Source of the DNA: Rostrohypoxylon terebratum
Taxonomy: Eukaryota > Ascomycota > Sordariomycetes > Xylariales > Hypoxylaceae
Assembly: GCA_022497145.1 (NCBI GenBank)
Contig: MU386010.1
Coordinates: 1 to 45,429 of the forward strand
Reading direction: 5' to 3'
DNA length: 45,429 bases
A program made the position numbers and the translations under genes. Under the pieces are notes generated by a model. It did no database searches. It was not told the DNA's origin and worked only from the letters and a program-made list of their open reading frames with translations. How positions within the stretch are numbered: the stretch's first letter is position 1; every line of letters starts with the position of its first letter. Of the stretch, positions 21,024-32,445 are shown piece after piece.

Positions 21024-22666
21024 GGCGTAAGAAAGGGTTGGCATTTCATGGTGTATTTTTCCATTGGTCGGGGAGCGTGTTCATTTCCGGGTCTTTTAGT
21101 TGATTTTTATCGTCTGATGATAGGATATACCTGTCAAGGGAATGTAGCAAACATTCAATAAGCTGGTTAATAGATCAAGGCTCCAAGGTTATTTTTGATG
21201 TTCAATGTTGAAAAGTTGTAGTTAGTGTTGTGTCTAAGAAGGTTTCGAGTTGATGACCTAAACCCCTGACTACTGTCGCTAGTCTAACTACGAAGTACCT
21301 ACCTCCATAGGTTCAGGTACCTAAACTTAGTTCCAGACCAGCTCTAAACATTGGATGATTGGACAGTTTTCAACCACTTAATTTCACCTTCTCATCGGAT
21401 GCTCAACTTGCTAAAAATAAAGTTGCATTATGACGCTAGGGTAGTCGCACATTCAGTCTCTGTTAGCCACTTGCTTTACCGCTTAGTCGTTGTGCCCGAG
21501 GAAACGTCCAAAAGGGGGTAAGAAGTACTTTATTCGAGATATAGAAAATAGACTTCGGTTGTCGATTGTCGATTGTGACAGAAAATTTTGGTTTGCTTAC
21601 TTTCGAGCATTATCGGAGGCATTTGCCGATTTTATGTTGATGCTAGACCGTAAAAAATTGAGGGATCGTCGCGTTGATCAGTGGCGCATCAGCATTCCGT
21701 GAATGTCCGGCGACGTATATTGTGACCTTGAGATTGGGATCGGAACACAGCACGATCTCCAAGAGAAGTAGTTCTTTCGATGCCTTTGTTCAAATTGATT
21801 AAATGTATATTTGAATCATCTTTGTGAAATACTACTACATCTGTACAAAGTGTAGAAACGCACCGATGACTTGGGATCGTCTCCACGCCCAGATCCGCCA
21901 AGGCGGGACTAGTCTGCCAGCTGATGGTGGAAGATTCAAACAAAAAGCTTGTATGCTGTAGTATTTCCCTGGAAGATGGTGGACCAGGGAGTCCCACTCT
22001 AAGGAACCGTTGTTGCGACAGGCGCTAGGAGAAGGGCCATCTTGCGAGTGGTTGTGGGAGTTTGGCTTGGCTGTGGATCCATTAATCGTCATTGAGCGCC
22101 GTTCTTTCCCTCTTGTCCCCCTCCTCTCGACCCCACAGTGTCCATATCAATTAGCTCGATATAGATCATGGAGATTTAGTAGGATTTAGTATGGGAGACC
22201 AACCTTGTCACAGTGCTTGTACAGTGGGTACATAACCTGCCCATACTTGCCCAGTCTTAAATGCTATTGATAGTACATTAGGTACACCGAAAACTTGCTG
22301 CAGTTGAACGAGTCAGTAAGAAATTCGGGAAGGTCCTCCCTTTAATGTTACCTAGGTGCTGACTCTATCCATTCTTTTCTTGAATCAAATCTTACCTAGA
22401 CTAAACCAAGCCACAAACCTAAACTCATACCTTAATTCATCTCTCTCCTCCATTTCGCGACGCAACTGGAGAAGATTCCATTCCCATAATACCGCAGCAT
22501 CCGAGATACAATACCCAATACCGTCCGATTCCAAAATCCCGATTGCCGCTACCGACGGTTACTGAGGGCGACAGATCCGATCGCGACACTCGTTTTTTTT
22601 CCCTTTATTCTAATTCCGTCACTCGTTTGCATTTGGTTTACGCCCACCATTTCAATCTCTGGCATA
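21024..22666. other. Intergenic region, no gene seen
   Basis: This contains the NLR 3' flank and a pyrimidine-rich leader for the GH76 gene (about 22360-22660). Several TACCTA/TAGGTA motifs occur near 21296-21330 and 22275-22355. Short open frames near 21490-22090 are AT-rich, with no family resemblance, and are not called. Confidence 0.5.
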
Positions 22667-24245
22667 ATGACACCTCGTCTTTCGCGCGTCCTCTCGGTCG
22701 CACTCTCGTTGACGAGCACTCTGGTCTCTGCACAATCCTTGAAAATTGATTCGACTGGTATGATATTTCTCCTTTTAATCGTTCTATCAACTGTATCGGA
22801 ATTTTAGCGGGTCTCCCGAACCCCCATGCTAACCTCTACCTCTATCCCAGACGACATCATCTCGACATCGAAAGTCCTCGCTCATAATGTAATGAGTTAC
22901 TACCACGGAAACGAATCTGGACAGACACCTGGTATTCTTCCGGGTCCTCCCCCCGCGGGCGATTACTACTGGTGGGAAGGCGGTGCTCTTTGGGGAACTA
23001 TGATCGATTATTGGCATTACACTGGCGACACTACCTACAATGACGTAGTCACCCAAGCCATGCTCTGGCAGGTTGGTCCAAACAAGGACTATATGCCTCC
23101 CAATGTCACGGCTTCGCTAGGTAACGATGACCAGGGATTTTGGGGGATGTCTGCCATGCTCGCAGCCGAGGCCAACTTCCCAGACCCTCCGGCAGGTCAA
23201 CCCCAGTGGCTAGCCCTAGCTCAAGCAGTCTTCAACACACAAGCCGATCCCGGTCGTCACGATGAAACCTGCAACGGCGGGTTGAGATGGCAGATTCCTT
23301 TTTCCAACAATGGATATGATTATAAGAACAGTAAGTGGAGTCTCGCTTGTTCCCGCTTGGTCCTTATGCACGTAAGACTGACAAGATCTAGGCATCGCCA
23401 ACGGATGCTTCTTCAATCTTGGCGCGCGCTTGGCACGCTATCTGAACAACCAAACTTACGCTGATTGGGCTGAGAAGACGTGGGATTGGGTTCAAGGTGT
23501 TGGTTTCATGGACTCCGACTACAGGATCTACGATGGCGCCCACGTCGAGAAGAACTGCACCGATATCAACAAGGCCCAATTTTCGTACAACAATGCGGTC
23601 TACATCTTGGGAGCTGCTTACATGTACAATTTCGTAAGTGTCGCCAAGCCATTCTATGACATATTTGCTAACGATCCTCAGACTAATGGCGATTCGAAAT
23701 GGGAAACACGACTCAACGGTCTTGTCGACGCAACAATTCGCGACTTCTTCAGGAATGATGTGGCTTATGAAATCGCATGCGAAGAACACATGACTTGTAC
23801 GACGGACATGTTGAGTTTCAAGGGTTACCTTCACCGATGGATGACCACCGTCACGCAAGTTGCGCCAATCACATCCTCGAAGATCCTACCCGTCTTACAG
23901 AAATCGGCTCAGGCCGCCGTCAATCAATGTACCGGGCCCCCTGACGGAACTACCTGTGGGTTTGCGTGGTCTAGCGGTACATTTGACAACAGTGTAGGTG
24001 CTGGTCAGACGATGAATGTGTTAGGAGCGGTCTCGTCTTTGTTGGTCTCGAACGCTAAAGCGCCGGTTACTAATGCTAGCGGCGGTACAAGCGAGGGTGA
24101 CCCGAACGCTGGATCCGGAAGCGACTCCTTCACTAACACTCCGTCGCCGATCACCACGGGAGACCGGGCAGGTGCCGGTATTCTCACCGCTCTAGTTCTC
24201 GCCTCCGCAGCCGGCACATTTGCCTGGATGAGTATCGGATTGTAA
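22667..24245 (+). CDS. dfg5: GPI-anchored GH76 mannanase, Dfg5/Dcw1-like, 458 aa, 4 exons
   Basis: The exons are 22667-22757, 22851-23330, 23392-23633 and 23682-24245, with introns of 93, 61 and 48 nt. The joined frame is 1377 nt. A signal peptide (residues 1 to about 22, ending LVSA) is followed by the glycoside hydrolase 76 domain. The catalytic Asp pair is at residues 123-124 in GNDDQGFWGM, and the family blocks YYWWEGGALWGTMIDYW, ETCNGGLRWQI and NNAVYILGAAYMY are present. The C-terminus has a Ser/Thr/Gly-rich spacer and a hydrophobic tail (AGAGILTALVLASAAGTFAWMSIGL region), which fits GPI anchoring. Dfg5/Dcw1 proteins act at the plasma membrane and cell wall, cutting GPI mannans and linking wall glycoproteins to glucan. 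The third intron is 48 nt and stop-free, so retaining it keeps frame (see findings). I cannot tell DFG5 from DCW1 orthology. Confidence 0.92.
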
Positions 24246-24723
24246 ACCGATCCACACCACCACGAATGCCTGCGAGTACGGACGGAATGTTATCTAGCTG
24301 TGGAGGTATGCTTTCAGTAGGAAATGAGTTGGGATATCGCACTCACATTTGCGGCGGCGTCTGGGAAGGAAGGCAGGGTGAGTTTATGACTCTTAGGGCA
24401 TGAGGCGTTCGGCAATTGGTATCTCCATGTTTTGTCTATGGGACAGGGAGACATTGTATTTTCGTAGCTCGGTTTTCGACGCGGCATTCCCTAACCTAAG
24501 TACTGGGTGTCCAGGGTAGGATTAATACCAGGATAAATTGTTCCGACACTAGTACTTTGAACACCAGAAGGTATGCTAGGTGACTATGAAATTCCGCATT
24601 CTGAATTATTTTCATGTGAGAGCCTAGGTATATCAAATTATATGATGTTCCCGCTAATGATAATCAGACCTCGAAATTGATATATAGGTGCCTCCTAATT
24701 GAGCCAGAATAGGTAATGTGCAA
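24246..24723. other. Convergent intergenic region
   Basis: This lies between the stop codons of the GH76 gene (plus) and the 731-residue unknown gene (minus). It presumably holds both 3' untranslated regions. I see no gene or notable structure beyond a CCTAGGTA motif near 24625. Confidence 0.5.
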
Positions 24724-27017
24724 CTAGCCCATCATAACGTATGTTGTTGGATTTCTATCCTGATAAAGCGAAGCAGCTGAGATGCAACACTGCAAACATG
24801 CCAAACGTTGGAGTATAACCCTTTGTGACGACAAGTATCCTGCCATCAAAATCTGCTCCAGTTTATTGCCTTGTAAGGCAATCAATTGTGTTACCTTCCC
24901 GTCCTCCAAATCTGGACTCCAACGGACTGCGCCGAAGTCGAACCCGATGAGCGATAGATTTCGATTATTTTCTACCCTATATGCATCCTTTGGGTTATGT
25001 TGGCAACGCAAGATCTCCACACTTATGCTAAGTGCTTCTACACCATATGAAAATGAGGCACTGGTAGTAAGCATCTCCTCAGACCCGACCATGAACTCTA
25101 CCGAAATCGCGTTTTCGTTCAAGGCCACACCCCTGCATATATTCATCGCTGAGGGATAATAATGAGGTTCGACGAAAGAACCTGGAGCGAGGGTCAAAGC
25201 AGGGGATGGTGAAATCCCCAATAATCCTTTTGGGGATTGTTCGATTATCGTTGACCTCATAGCATCATTGACAGAAGCTCGTCCAGACCATAACGATAGC
25301 AAGCAGTACTGGCTATCATAGCAGTCGCGCTGAAGCAAAGCAGTAAAACCAACAGTATATCTCCCACCTGAACAGCCGAGTATATAATCCGACGCTTCAG
25401 AGCACTGTTCTATCTGATAGGAATTATAAGCATTGGTTAGTGCCATCACATCTACCATGATTGCCTTCAAATGCAATAGAGTATCCATGCCATCCCATTG
25501 ATGCGGTTTCTCGTAATAGTAGTTTCCGACAGACACGTCGCGAATTCTGAGGGTTTTAGCATCAAAGCGACACCACATACTACAACAGGGTTTTATACAG
25601 TATTAGCTTTGTGTGCGCATTCATACATATTGAAAATGTATGCCTGGAGATGGTTACGGCTTTTAGATGCTACTCACAGAGTCGTTATAGAAAATGTAAG
25701 ACTATATATAACTTTTTTAACATATTCACATATGCAAGTATCTTGGACCGTCTCATCGAATGCTGTCGTGGTCCCGCGGTGACTGTTGCAGTCGCAAGTT
25801 TTGAAAAGCGTTTCCCATATGCCGCCATCAAGAAATTGCAAACAATTCGGTACCTCATACGACCACAGACGTGTTGACGAGCAAGATCCTATGGAGTTGA
25901 TGAGTTCAGGGGCGAACCCGAATACCTCAAGCGTTTCTTTGAGCGCTTCTTCTTTTTCTTTCAATTTCAAGCGGGGTGAATTCCAATAATCTGGAGGATA
26001 ATTGTGGCCCTTGAGAGAATATCCGAGCATGTAAAATGCTGTTTGGCATATAGTGCGGCGTATGCTTTCCCACACAGCGGGACTGATTCGTGGCTCCTTA
26101 GCAACGAAAGACTCAAACATTTCCCCGACCAGATAATCAACCCCGGTTTCTTCTTGGCATTCGGGGCCTGTCGATTCGACGAAATCGATCTTCTGGTTCG
26201 AAATCGTCTGGATTGAGGATCCATCGAAGTGGTGCTCGCCTAATTCAAAGATAACAGCCCCGTTGCTCCCAGCGCTAGCCCAAAGTACGGTACCATTAAG
26301 CCGTAGTTCGACCGTCATCCCGAGAATATGTGCTGCAAATGCCGCGAACCAAGCACCTCTAATCCTGGTAATTGCATAGTAGCTTTCCTTTTTCTGAGAG
26401 GTAAGGAAAAGTTGATTAATGCCTCCAGCAATACCCAACGCATCTCCATGCTTTGTGAGGTGAGTGTATGCTTGGTAAAAGTCTCGTGTTGAGATCTTCA
26501 ACTGGCGCGTTGCAGTCGTTGTTACATTCTCTAGGACCTTCGCGAATCCTAAGTCATATACGAATGGAGAGAAGTATCCAATCATGTGTTTTAATACGTC
26601 GACACTGGGCAGGCTGTCGGGTTCACAACCGCGCAACGAAAGAAGTTCCGAGAAGCATTGGGCAGCTTGGAAGTTACTTGACCCTGTAGCGAGTGCGCCG
26701 ATTAAGAGGAGGGAGTTTGTTCCAGCCTTAGTATTTGCCATCTCTACTGCAAGTCCCTTGTGACCCCAACCGATGCTTAGAGCTTTCGACAAGACAGATT
26801 GAAACCCGCGCTTCGATAAGATGTGCGAGCGCACCGTGTCTCCTAGGGAATCTCGGAGGACAATACCTTTGCCAAAAGTGATCGCTGCAATGACTGCATA
26901 GAAGTCGACGCCGCCATCACTCATAGCCTTGAGAGCCCTGCCTGTTAGGGTATGTAAGAGGGAACCCGTGTTGGTGACATCGGCCTGGAAAGAGAAGCCG
27001 ACAGTGTTTCCTGCCAT
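24724..27017 (-). CDS. Large protein of unknown function, 731 aa, 2 exons
   Basis: The minus-strand exons are 27017-25678 and 25579-24724. The 98-nt intron has donor GTGAGT, branch site GCTAAT and acceptor TTGTAG. The phases match (2 then 1), and the joined frame is 2196 nt. The protein starts MAGNTVGFSFQADVTNTG. It shows a run of helical, moderately hydrophobic segments (SIGWGHKGLAVEMANTKAGTNSLLLIGALATG; AWFAAFAAHILGMTVELRLNGTVLWASAG), but no signal peptide, no convincing membrane helix and no catalytic motif I can name. The overall pattern resembles uncharacterised, variable hypothetical proteins of filamentous fungi that often lie in non-syntenic regions, which is an impression and not a match. 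It sits convergent with the GH76 gene and head-to-head with the MYND gene. That it is a gene is well supported by 731 open codons across a clean intron. Confidence 0.8.
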
Positions 27018-27754
27018 TTCGAAATACTAGATGAATCTAGGGATATGAGGATTTGGGAATAGGGAAATGATAAGGTGTTGATATATTAATAGGGTTGCAA
27101 ATTTGAAAGATATTCCAGTAAGGCAGCAAGTCACTTCGGAGTTGATTGACGGGCTCGACCGCACTGGCTGCGCCCCTGTACGTATGCCATATGGTGACAT
27201 CCACCCCGCTCGACAGGTACATATATGTCTACAAGCGCGCCATCGTCCAATCGCAAATTTCGAACGAGTAGTAGGGCGCGACTTTGGAAATATAACTATG
27301 CCCATTGTACGTTTTCCGGTCGTTTGTATGTACATTTGGTGTTGGCGTGTTGGTGTGTCGGAAAGGAAATGTATGGAGGAAGTTGTAAGAAATAATAAAA
27401 CATAAATCGCGGCACCCCTTAACCGCTCCACTCTCCGTCCCCTGTTTCATAACGCCGGCGGAACTCGGTTTACAAGGAAAAGCGAGGCATAGTATTCTTC
27501 TACCACTTTTATCTGAATTTTGAAATGGGCGAAAAACTGAGCGATTCACCATGGAATAAATAGCAACTCATTTTTACACTGACGTACACCTATATTATTA
27601 TACTATTATACCCCTCCACTGAACGAACACTTGATAGTGGGTCTCTACGCTGCTAAGCGCCAAGCCACCGTACACTCAGCGCAACCATATTAAACCGGTT
27701 CAAAAAGTGAAGACAAGAAGCCCAAATCAAAATACCTACTTAGGCACCCTCAAA
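27018..27754. other. Divergent promoter region
   Basis: This separates the unknown 731-residue gene (minus) and the MYND gene (plus). An AT-rich stretch with TATTATTATACTATTATA near 27590-27612 could serve as a core promoter element for the MYND gene. No supported ORF is present. Confidence 0.45.
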
Positions 27755-28387
27755 ATGCCAGCCTTCACAAACCCCCAAACCTTCCCCACATTCGATGAGC
27801 TGCCCTCTTCCTCGTCGGCATCTTCCACCCCCAATCCATCGCCATGGTTCCTCCTGGCGCAAATCAAGGAGAACATGACGATCACCAAACCCACGCTGGT
27901 CGTGCGCGATCGGGCGAACATAGACTTCGCCGTGACGTTCGACGACGGCGATCACCACGGGCTTGCCGGCGCGGGGGGCGAGAAGCTGCGGTTTCGGAAG
28001 GGATATACGCTCGTCGTGCCGCGCGCGACGCGGACGGATCGCGGGGAGGGCAAGAAGGCGCTGGTGCGTGTGCCTGAGGGGCAGGGGAGGGAGGTCAGGG
28101 TGGTGCCGGGGAGTTTGGAGAGGGTGCTTGCGTTGGGGGCGGAGCTGGATGGGCTAATGGGTGGTGAGAATGGGGATGAGGAGGTGAAGAGGTGCGCGGC
28201 GTGCGGGAAGGAGGGGGCGAAGGGCGAGGGCGAGGGCGAGGGAGATGGAGGGCTGAAGCTGATGCGGTGCACGGGGTGTGGCGTTGTTGCGTATTGCAGC
28301 AAGGAGTGCCAGGTACAGGGGTGGAACGAGAAGGGGCATAAGGCAGATTGCAAGGTGCTTAAGGGTATCAAGGAGATATGGCCTTGA
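27755..28387 (+). CDS. MYND-type zinc finger protein, 210 aa
   Basis: Single exon from ATG 27755 to TGA 28387. The C-terminal MYND finger has all eight zinc ligands: Cys147, Cys150, Cys172, Cys175, Cys181, Cys185, His195 and Cys199, in the family spacing C-x2-C, C-x2-C, C-x3-C, H-x3-C. The linker between the first two pairs is lengthened by a GEGEGEGDG run. The N-terminal 140 residues are a small domain of unknown type, predicted mainly beta (KPTLVVRDRANIDFAVTFDD; KGYTLVVP). MYND fingers bind proline-rich peptides and act as protein-interaction modules in regulators. The second half of the gene is strongly purine-rich on the coding strand, unlike its neighbours. The upstream in-frame GTG at 27707 is not used because ATG 27755 is the first methionine. 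It converges on the oxygenase gene, with 234 bp between stops. Confidence 0.85.
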   Translation: MPAFTNPQTFPTFDELPSSSSASSTPNPSPWFLLAQIKENMTITKPTLVVRDRANIDFAVTFDDGDHHGLAGAGGEKLRFRKGYTLVVPRATRTDRGEGKKALVRVPEGQGREVRVVPGSLERVLALGAELDGLMGGENGDEEVKRCAACGKEGAKGEGEGEGDGGLKLMRCTGCGVVAYCSKECQVQGWNEKGHKADCKVLKGIKEIWP

Positions 28388-28621
28388 AATGAGAGCAGTA
28401 TATTAAATATCGCAACATGGTAGATAGGTAGGCTGTGGTTGAGGAGGCTTTGGGGTCTAGTGGTGAGTTGTGAGGAATCTTCCGAGACAATCGAAATGCT
28501 GACCCGACGCCCCCACAGGAGAACAGTTCAAAAAAGATACCATTCACTCAACGTCTTGGAAATTCCATGAAAATTTTTTCTATGTTAACTGGGTATACTA
28601 TAGAGTTCAATTCTTTACAGC

Positions 28622-29509
28622 CTAGGCAGTCGTCTTTTCAGGTTCGGGATCCGAGAGCCTCTGCCGATACATGATATCCGTCCTCATCGTAAATTTCGTC
28701 CCTGCCTTGACATCATCGCCCGAATGGTACAGCCTCCTATGTTGGAAAATCAGAATCCTTCCAGCCTTCGGGTGAACATCAACTCTGCGATCCTCGTTGG
28801 ATGACAAGAACGGCGTCGCGCCCCCAACTAACTCAGCTTTCTCTCCGACCTCTTGCTTTGAGTCATTCAAGTACAAGTGTAACGTGTAATGCGTCATCAC
28901 GGCGTGTCCATCCGCCGTCACCTCGCCGTACGGCGAGTCGCAGTGCGGGCGGAAGAACTGGTCCTTTCCGTACTTCAGAAAACGCATGCGCCTGTTGACG
29001 CTATGGAAATCCCACACCGTGGGCTTGGGCGCCGGGGCTTCCTTGCCCTGCCCCTTCGCCCTAAGAAAGACCCGTTGCGGCTCTTGCGTAAAGGAAAGCA
29101 GATCCTCCGTGATCTCCGGGACGCGCTCCAGCCGCCCCCAGATCCGATCTACCATGTCCTGGTTATCCCAGATGATGCGGTCGCTGTTGCGATACGAAGG
29201 GGTGCTGACCTCCATGCCGGCTCCGGCGTTGACTAGGGCCGGCGCCCACGGCGACCCGTTTTCCTTGTTCCGGTTCTCGTCCGAGACGCTGGCTTCTGCG
29301 AACTGGAGAAACTGGGCGCATTCCGATGGGCTCAACACGTTGTCGAGTACTACCGCGTATAGACCTTTGTACTCCGGCAGCGGGGTGTTGGCGAAGTCAA
29401 TCTTCTTGAAAGTAATAGGCTCCGCGTCGGCGGGGTCGGTCCTGAGGAAGTCGGCTGGGACGTCGACATCCTTGGAGGTGTAAGTGGTTTGTATGAGCGA
29501 GCCTGCCAT
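28622..29509 (-). CDS. 2-oxoglutarate/Fe(II)-dependent oxygenase (prolyl 4-hydroxylase-like), 295 aa
   Basis: Single exon on the minus strand from ATG 29509. The Fe(II) facial triad is visible: His189 and Asp191 (FFRPHCDSPYGE) and the distal His262 (RRLYHSGDDV). A basic residue for 2-oxoglutarate follows in TKFTMRTDIMYR (Lys272 or Arg276). The core reads as the double-stranded beta helix of the prolyl 4-hydroxylase alpha-subunit (P4Hc) family: YTLHLYLND, VGGATPFL, PKAGRILIFQHR. The family couples decarboxylation of 2-oxoglutarate to hydroxylation of a protein or small molecule; the substrate is unknown. There is no signal peptide, so it is probably cytosolic or nuclear. Length is normal for fungal stand-alone members. 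No biosynthetic partners lie nearby, so a secondary-metabolism role is not indicated. Confidence 0.88.
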   Translation of the reverse strand: MAGSLIQTTYTSKDVDVPADFLRTDPADAEPITFKKIDFANTPLPEYKGLYAVVLDNVLSPSECAQFLQFAEASVSDENRNKENGSPWAPALVNAGAGMEVSTPSYRNSDRIIWDNQDMVDRIWGRLERVPEITEDLLSFTQEPQRVFLRAKGQGKEAPAPKPTVWDFHSVNRRMRFLKYGKDQFFRPHCDSPYGEVTADGHAVMTHYTLHLYLNDSKQEVGEKAELVGGATPFLSSNEDRRVDVHPKAGRILIFQHRRLYHSGDDVKAGTKFTMRTDIMYRQRLSDPEPEKTTA

Positions 29510-30247
29510 CCTTGATTTTCACCGCTATCGTGATGTGGGGGTATAATGACTGATTGGGCGACTAAGTGCTGTCTGTATTGTAGATTGAAGCTAAATATTC
29601 GAGCTAGGACGATATCTTGGGCCGTGAAACCACAAATTAGGTCAATGTCGTGATTGAGAACTTGCAAAAGGCGCGTTTGATCACCTTTATATCAAGCAGA
29701 ATGTTGTAGCCTTACACTATTAGAAGATGCCTAAATCGTGCCACGCGCAGTGAGCTGGTTGCGGCACAGTTTGAGATCTACAATTAGCGGTCTCGTACGA
29801 CTAGCAGAGATGGTCATATCATAGCCAAAGTATGATAATGTTAAACGCGACCCAGAAGTCAGTGAATAGATTTCAAATCCTGAGTGTTTTGTTTACATTG
29901 AACTCGCTTAGGTGTTCACATCATGGTGAGTTGAGGACCTACCTCTCCAGGCAGACACCATAAATGGGCAGGAATGGCTAGGTGGTTTAGCCCACTAGGG
30001 TAAGGCGAAACGGGGCTGGACGTAGCAGTGTCCAATAGGACCCTGATGCCTAGAGACCGGTGTTTAGCAGTGGTTGAGGCTAGGTATTGGGGCTGTATGG
30101 TAACGCTATTCGCTATTGTCAGGATCCTATGCAATGCAATGAAGCAATATGACATGAGAATACTTTCAACAACTCAAATACTTTAGGAGGTGATACCACC
30201 TATGAATTTTGGAATATCAACTTTTGTGATGTTGTGTAAATCCTAAC

Positions 30248-30268
30248 GATGACCGATGACCGATGACC
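30248..30268 (+). repeat. Tandem repeat, GATGACC x3
   Basis: Three perfect head-to-tail copies of the heptamer GATGACC in non-coding DNA. It is too short to call a minisatellite family, but is a possible polymorphic site. Confidence 0.9.
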
Positions 30269-30906
30269 GTACTCTCCGAGAAGGCGGTCAGACTACGGGT
30301 CAGTCGTAGATGCTCCCCGCTATAACTAAATCATTAACTCCGTGGCTTCCACCGGCGGATATAAGAATAAGGAAGCTATAGTCTCGGAGCTGTGATCAGC
30401 TACCATGATTCGGCAGGAGCCTGATGAGTGAGTGAGTTGATAGATCATAGCATAAGGCTCCGTGGTACCTGCCCTCGAACTTGGACAAGCTGACAAGAGA
30501 CAATCCATTAAAACGAGACTGGTTAGTGGACTACTACCCCGGTCCAGTTGTGGGTATGATGTCCAATAGAGGGTCCAACTATCAAAATGCAGCTACGGAG
30601 TACATGAACGTATACCAGATGGGCGCCAATGGGATAAATAACATGAAGGCAAGCCATATGGATATATTCAATTCTCTTATCGATGGAAATTTCGAGGTTC
30701 GGTTTGGTATTCAGGTTTCTTCGCGATGTCGAAATCGTGATGCCTCGGTTCGATCTTCGGTGTCCTGACCGTGTCGGTGATGCTTGCCGATCCAGCATAC
30801 TTTTTTGACCCCGCAGTGGATATTTGGAAGGGACAGCCAGTAACGTGAAGATTAGTTGAGTTGGCAGGTGGTTGCAATCCATGGATGTAGTTAGAACTTG
30901 GAAAGG

Positions 30907-30950
30907 TAGAACGCTAGAACGCTAGAACGCTAGAAAGCTACAAAGCTAGA
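30907..30950 (+). repeat. Tandem repeat, TAGAACGC x3 plus two decayed units
   Basis: Three perfect octamers (TAGAACGC) are followed by TAGAAAGC, TACAAAGC and a partial unit. They end about 100 bp before the hydrolase start codon. The graded divergence suggests slippage growth at one end. Confidence 0.9.
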
Positions 30951-31046
30951 TCATTTCTGGAATTGAAAGCAATATTTAGATTTAGTCTTCATCTTATAAA
31001 TACTAGAGTGTATTTTCACCTACCTCGGCACTTCACAGAAGGAGGA

Positions 31047-32395
31047 ATGTTTCGATTGTTTTCGGGCGGATCGCCCTCACCTCGTTCCAGAAACCATTCA
31101 CAATATTCACAATACGAAGTCCGAGGGGAAATGGCAGCAGCAACAAATAACCCTCTGGCAGGGTCCGTCAACTCTGGCCCGAGTGTCTCCTGCGTCGTGC
31201 TCACCATCGCCGGTCTCAAGGTGAACGTCTATGGATTGTCCAAGTTGCCAGAGGGCGCAAGCAAGATATCATGTTTATGGCTGCATCACCCGAGACTGAG
31301 ATCTAAAGATGACATGACAAACATCGCCGACCAGATATTAACCGCTTACCACCAGGAATCATCCCCTGAACGTGGTCTGATCGCCGTCGCCTTCGATCAG
31401 AGAAACCACGGCTCGCGACTCGTAGACGCGCGAGCCAACGATGACTGGCGCAGCGGAAATCCGACACAGTATGTCTTTTCAATACTTCAATACTCTCCAA
31501 CATCAACTACCTCGAGCTGGTCACTCACATTGACGTTGACCCAATCCGAAAATGTGCCTCACTAACCCCTATTTCTAAACAGTGCTCAGGACATGTTTGG
31601 CATAATCACAGGCACGGTCGTGGACACGATGCACTTGCTCGACCTAATAGAAGGCCACCTCTTCGGCGCTGGGGATGGTCCTGGCGCCGCATCTAATGGC
31701 GCGAAGAGGCATATTGATCAAAATTTAATTCTAGGCGTTAGCCTGGGCGGACATACTGCTTGGCAGCTTTTGTTCGCCGACCCTAGAGTCACCGCTGGTG
31801 TCATGGTAATTGGATGCCCTGATTATTCCTGTAAGTCTAGTACCTCGAAAAAGAAACATCTTTGAAACTAGCGCTGATGAGCGCAGATCTCATGAAAGAT
31901 CGCGCGCGATTATCAAAATTACAGACTTTTATGGAAAAGGACGGACAATCCTTCTTTGGCAGTAAGGACTTCCCGGACGCGTTGATAAAGGCCTGTAACA
32001 AGTATGATCCACGGAGCATCTTGTTCAACAGTCGCGACAAAGCTATATCAACCAAGGACTCGGCGACCTTGCGCCCTGTACTTGACTCGAGGGTCTCCAA
32101 AAAGAGATTCCTAGTTCTCTCCGGCGGAGCGGACAAGCTTGTCCCGTATAGAATCAGCGAGCCTTTTATGCAATTCTTCAAGATCGCTACGAACAGCTGG
32201 TACGCCGACGGAGGAATTTATGTAGAAGACAACGTTTACCCGGGTGTGGGTCACGAGTTCAATGCGGATATGAGGAGAGACGCTGTGCGATTCGTCCTCG
32301 ACACGGTGGCGTTGGCAGATGGCGTGAAGGAAGCAGAAGCCTCCAAGGAAGCCCCTAGAGAAGCCCCTAAGGAAATCGCATCTCCTAAAATTTAA
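31047..32395 (+). CDS. Alpha/beta hydrolase, 392 aa, 3 exons
   Basis: The exons are 31047-31468, 31583-31830 and 31887-32395, with introns of 114 and 56 nt. The joined frame is 1179 nt. The catalytic triad can be placed as Ser194 in GVSLGGH (G-x-S-x-G elbow), Asp306 in LSGGADKLVPY and His346 in YPGVGHEF. The strand before the oxyanion region reads ISCLWLHHPR and the block AFDQRNHGSR follows, as in fungal alpha/beta hydrolase-6-like proteins. This is probably a cytosolic esterase or thioesterase-like enzyme of unknown substrate. The N-terminal 30 residues (MFRLFSGGSPSPRSR...) are Ser/Arg-rich and dispensable to the fold; the true start could be Met29 at 31131. A C-terminal tail repeats the unit KEAP/REAP. 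It converges on the DUF218 gene, with 50 bp between stops. Confidence 0.82.
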
Positions 32396-32445
32396 CTTAG
32401 CTACGAGTTCAAAAAGATCAGACACGAAATAACATAGAAATACTA

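Larger units (their letters stand above)
29510..31046. other. Long divergent intergenic region with tandem repeats
   Basis: This lies between the oxygenase gene (minus) and the alpha/beta hydrolase gene (plus). It holds two short tandem arrays (30248-30268 and 30907-30950). A 95-codon frame at 30481-30768 has no family resemblance and is not called. Confidence 0.5.

Noticed and set aside
30481..30768. 95-codon plus-strand frame between the oxygenase and hydrolase genes
   Set aside because: There is no ATG at its start, no splice structure and no protein resemblance. It spans ordinary AT/GC-mixed intergenic DNA.
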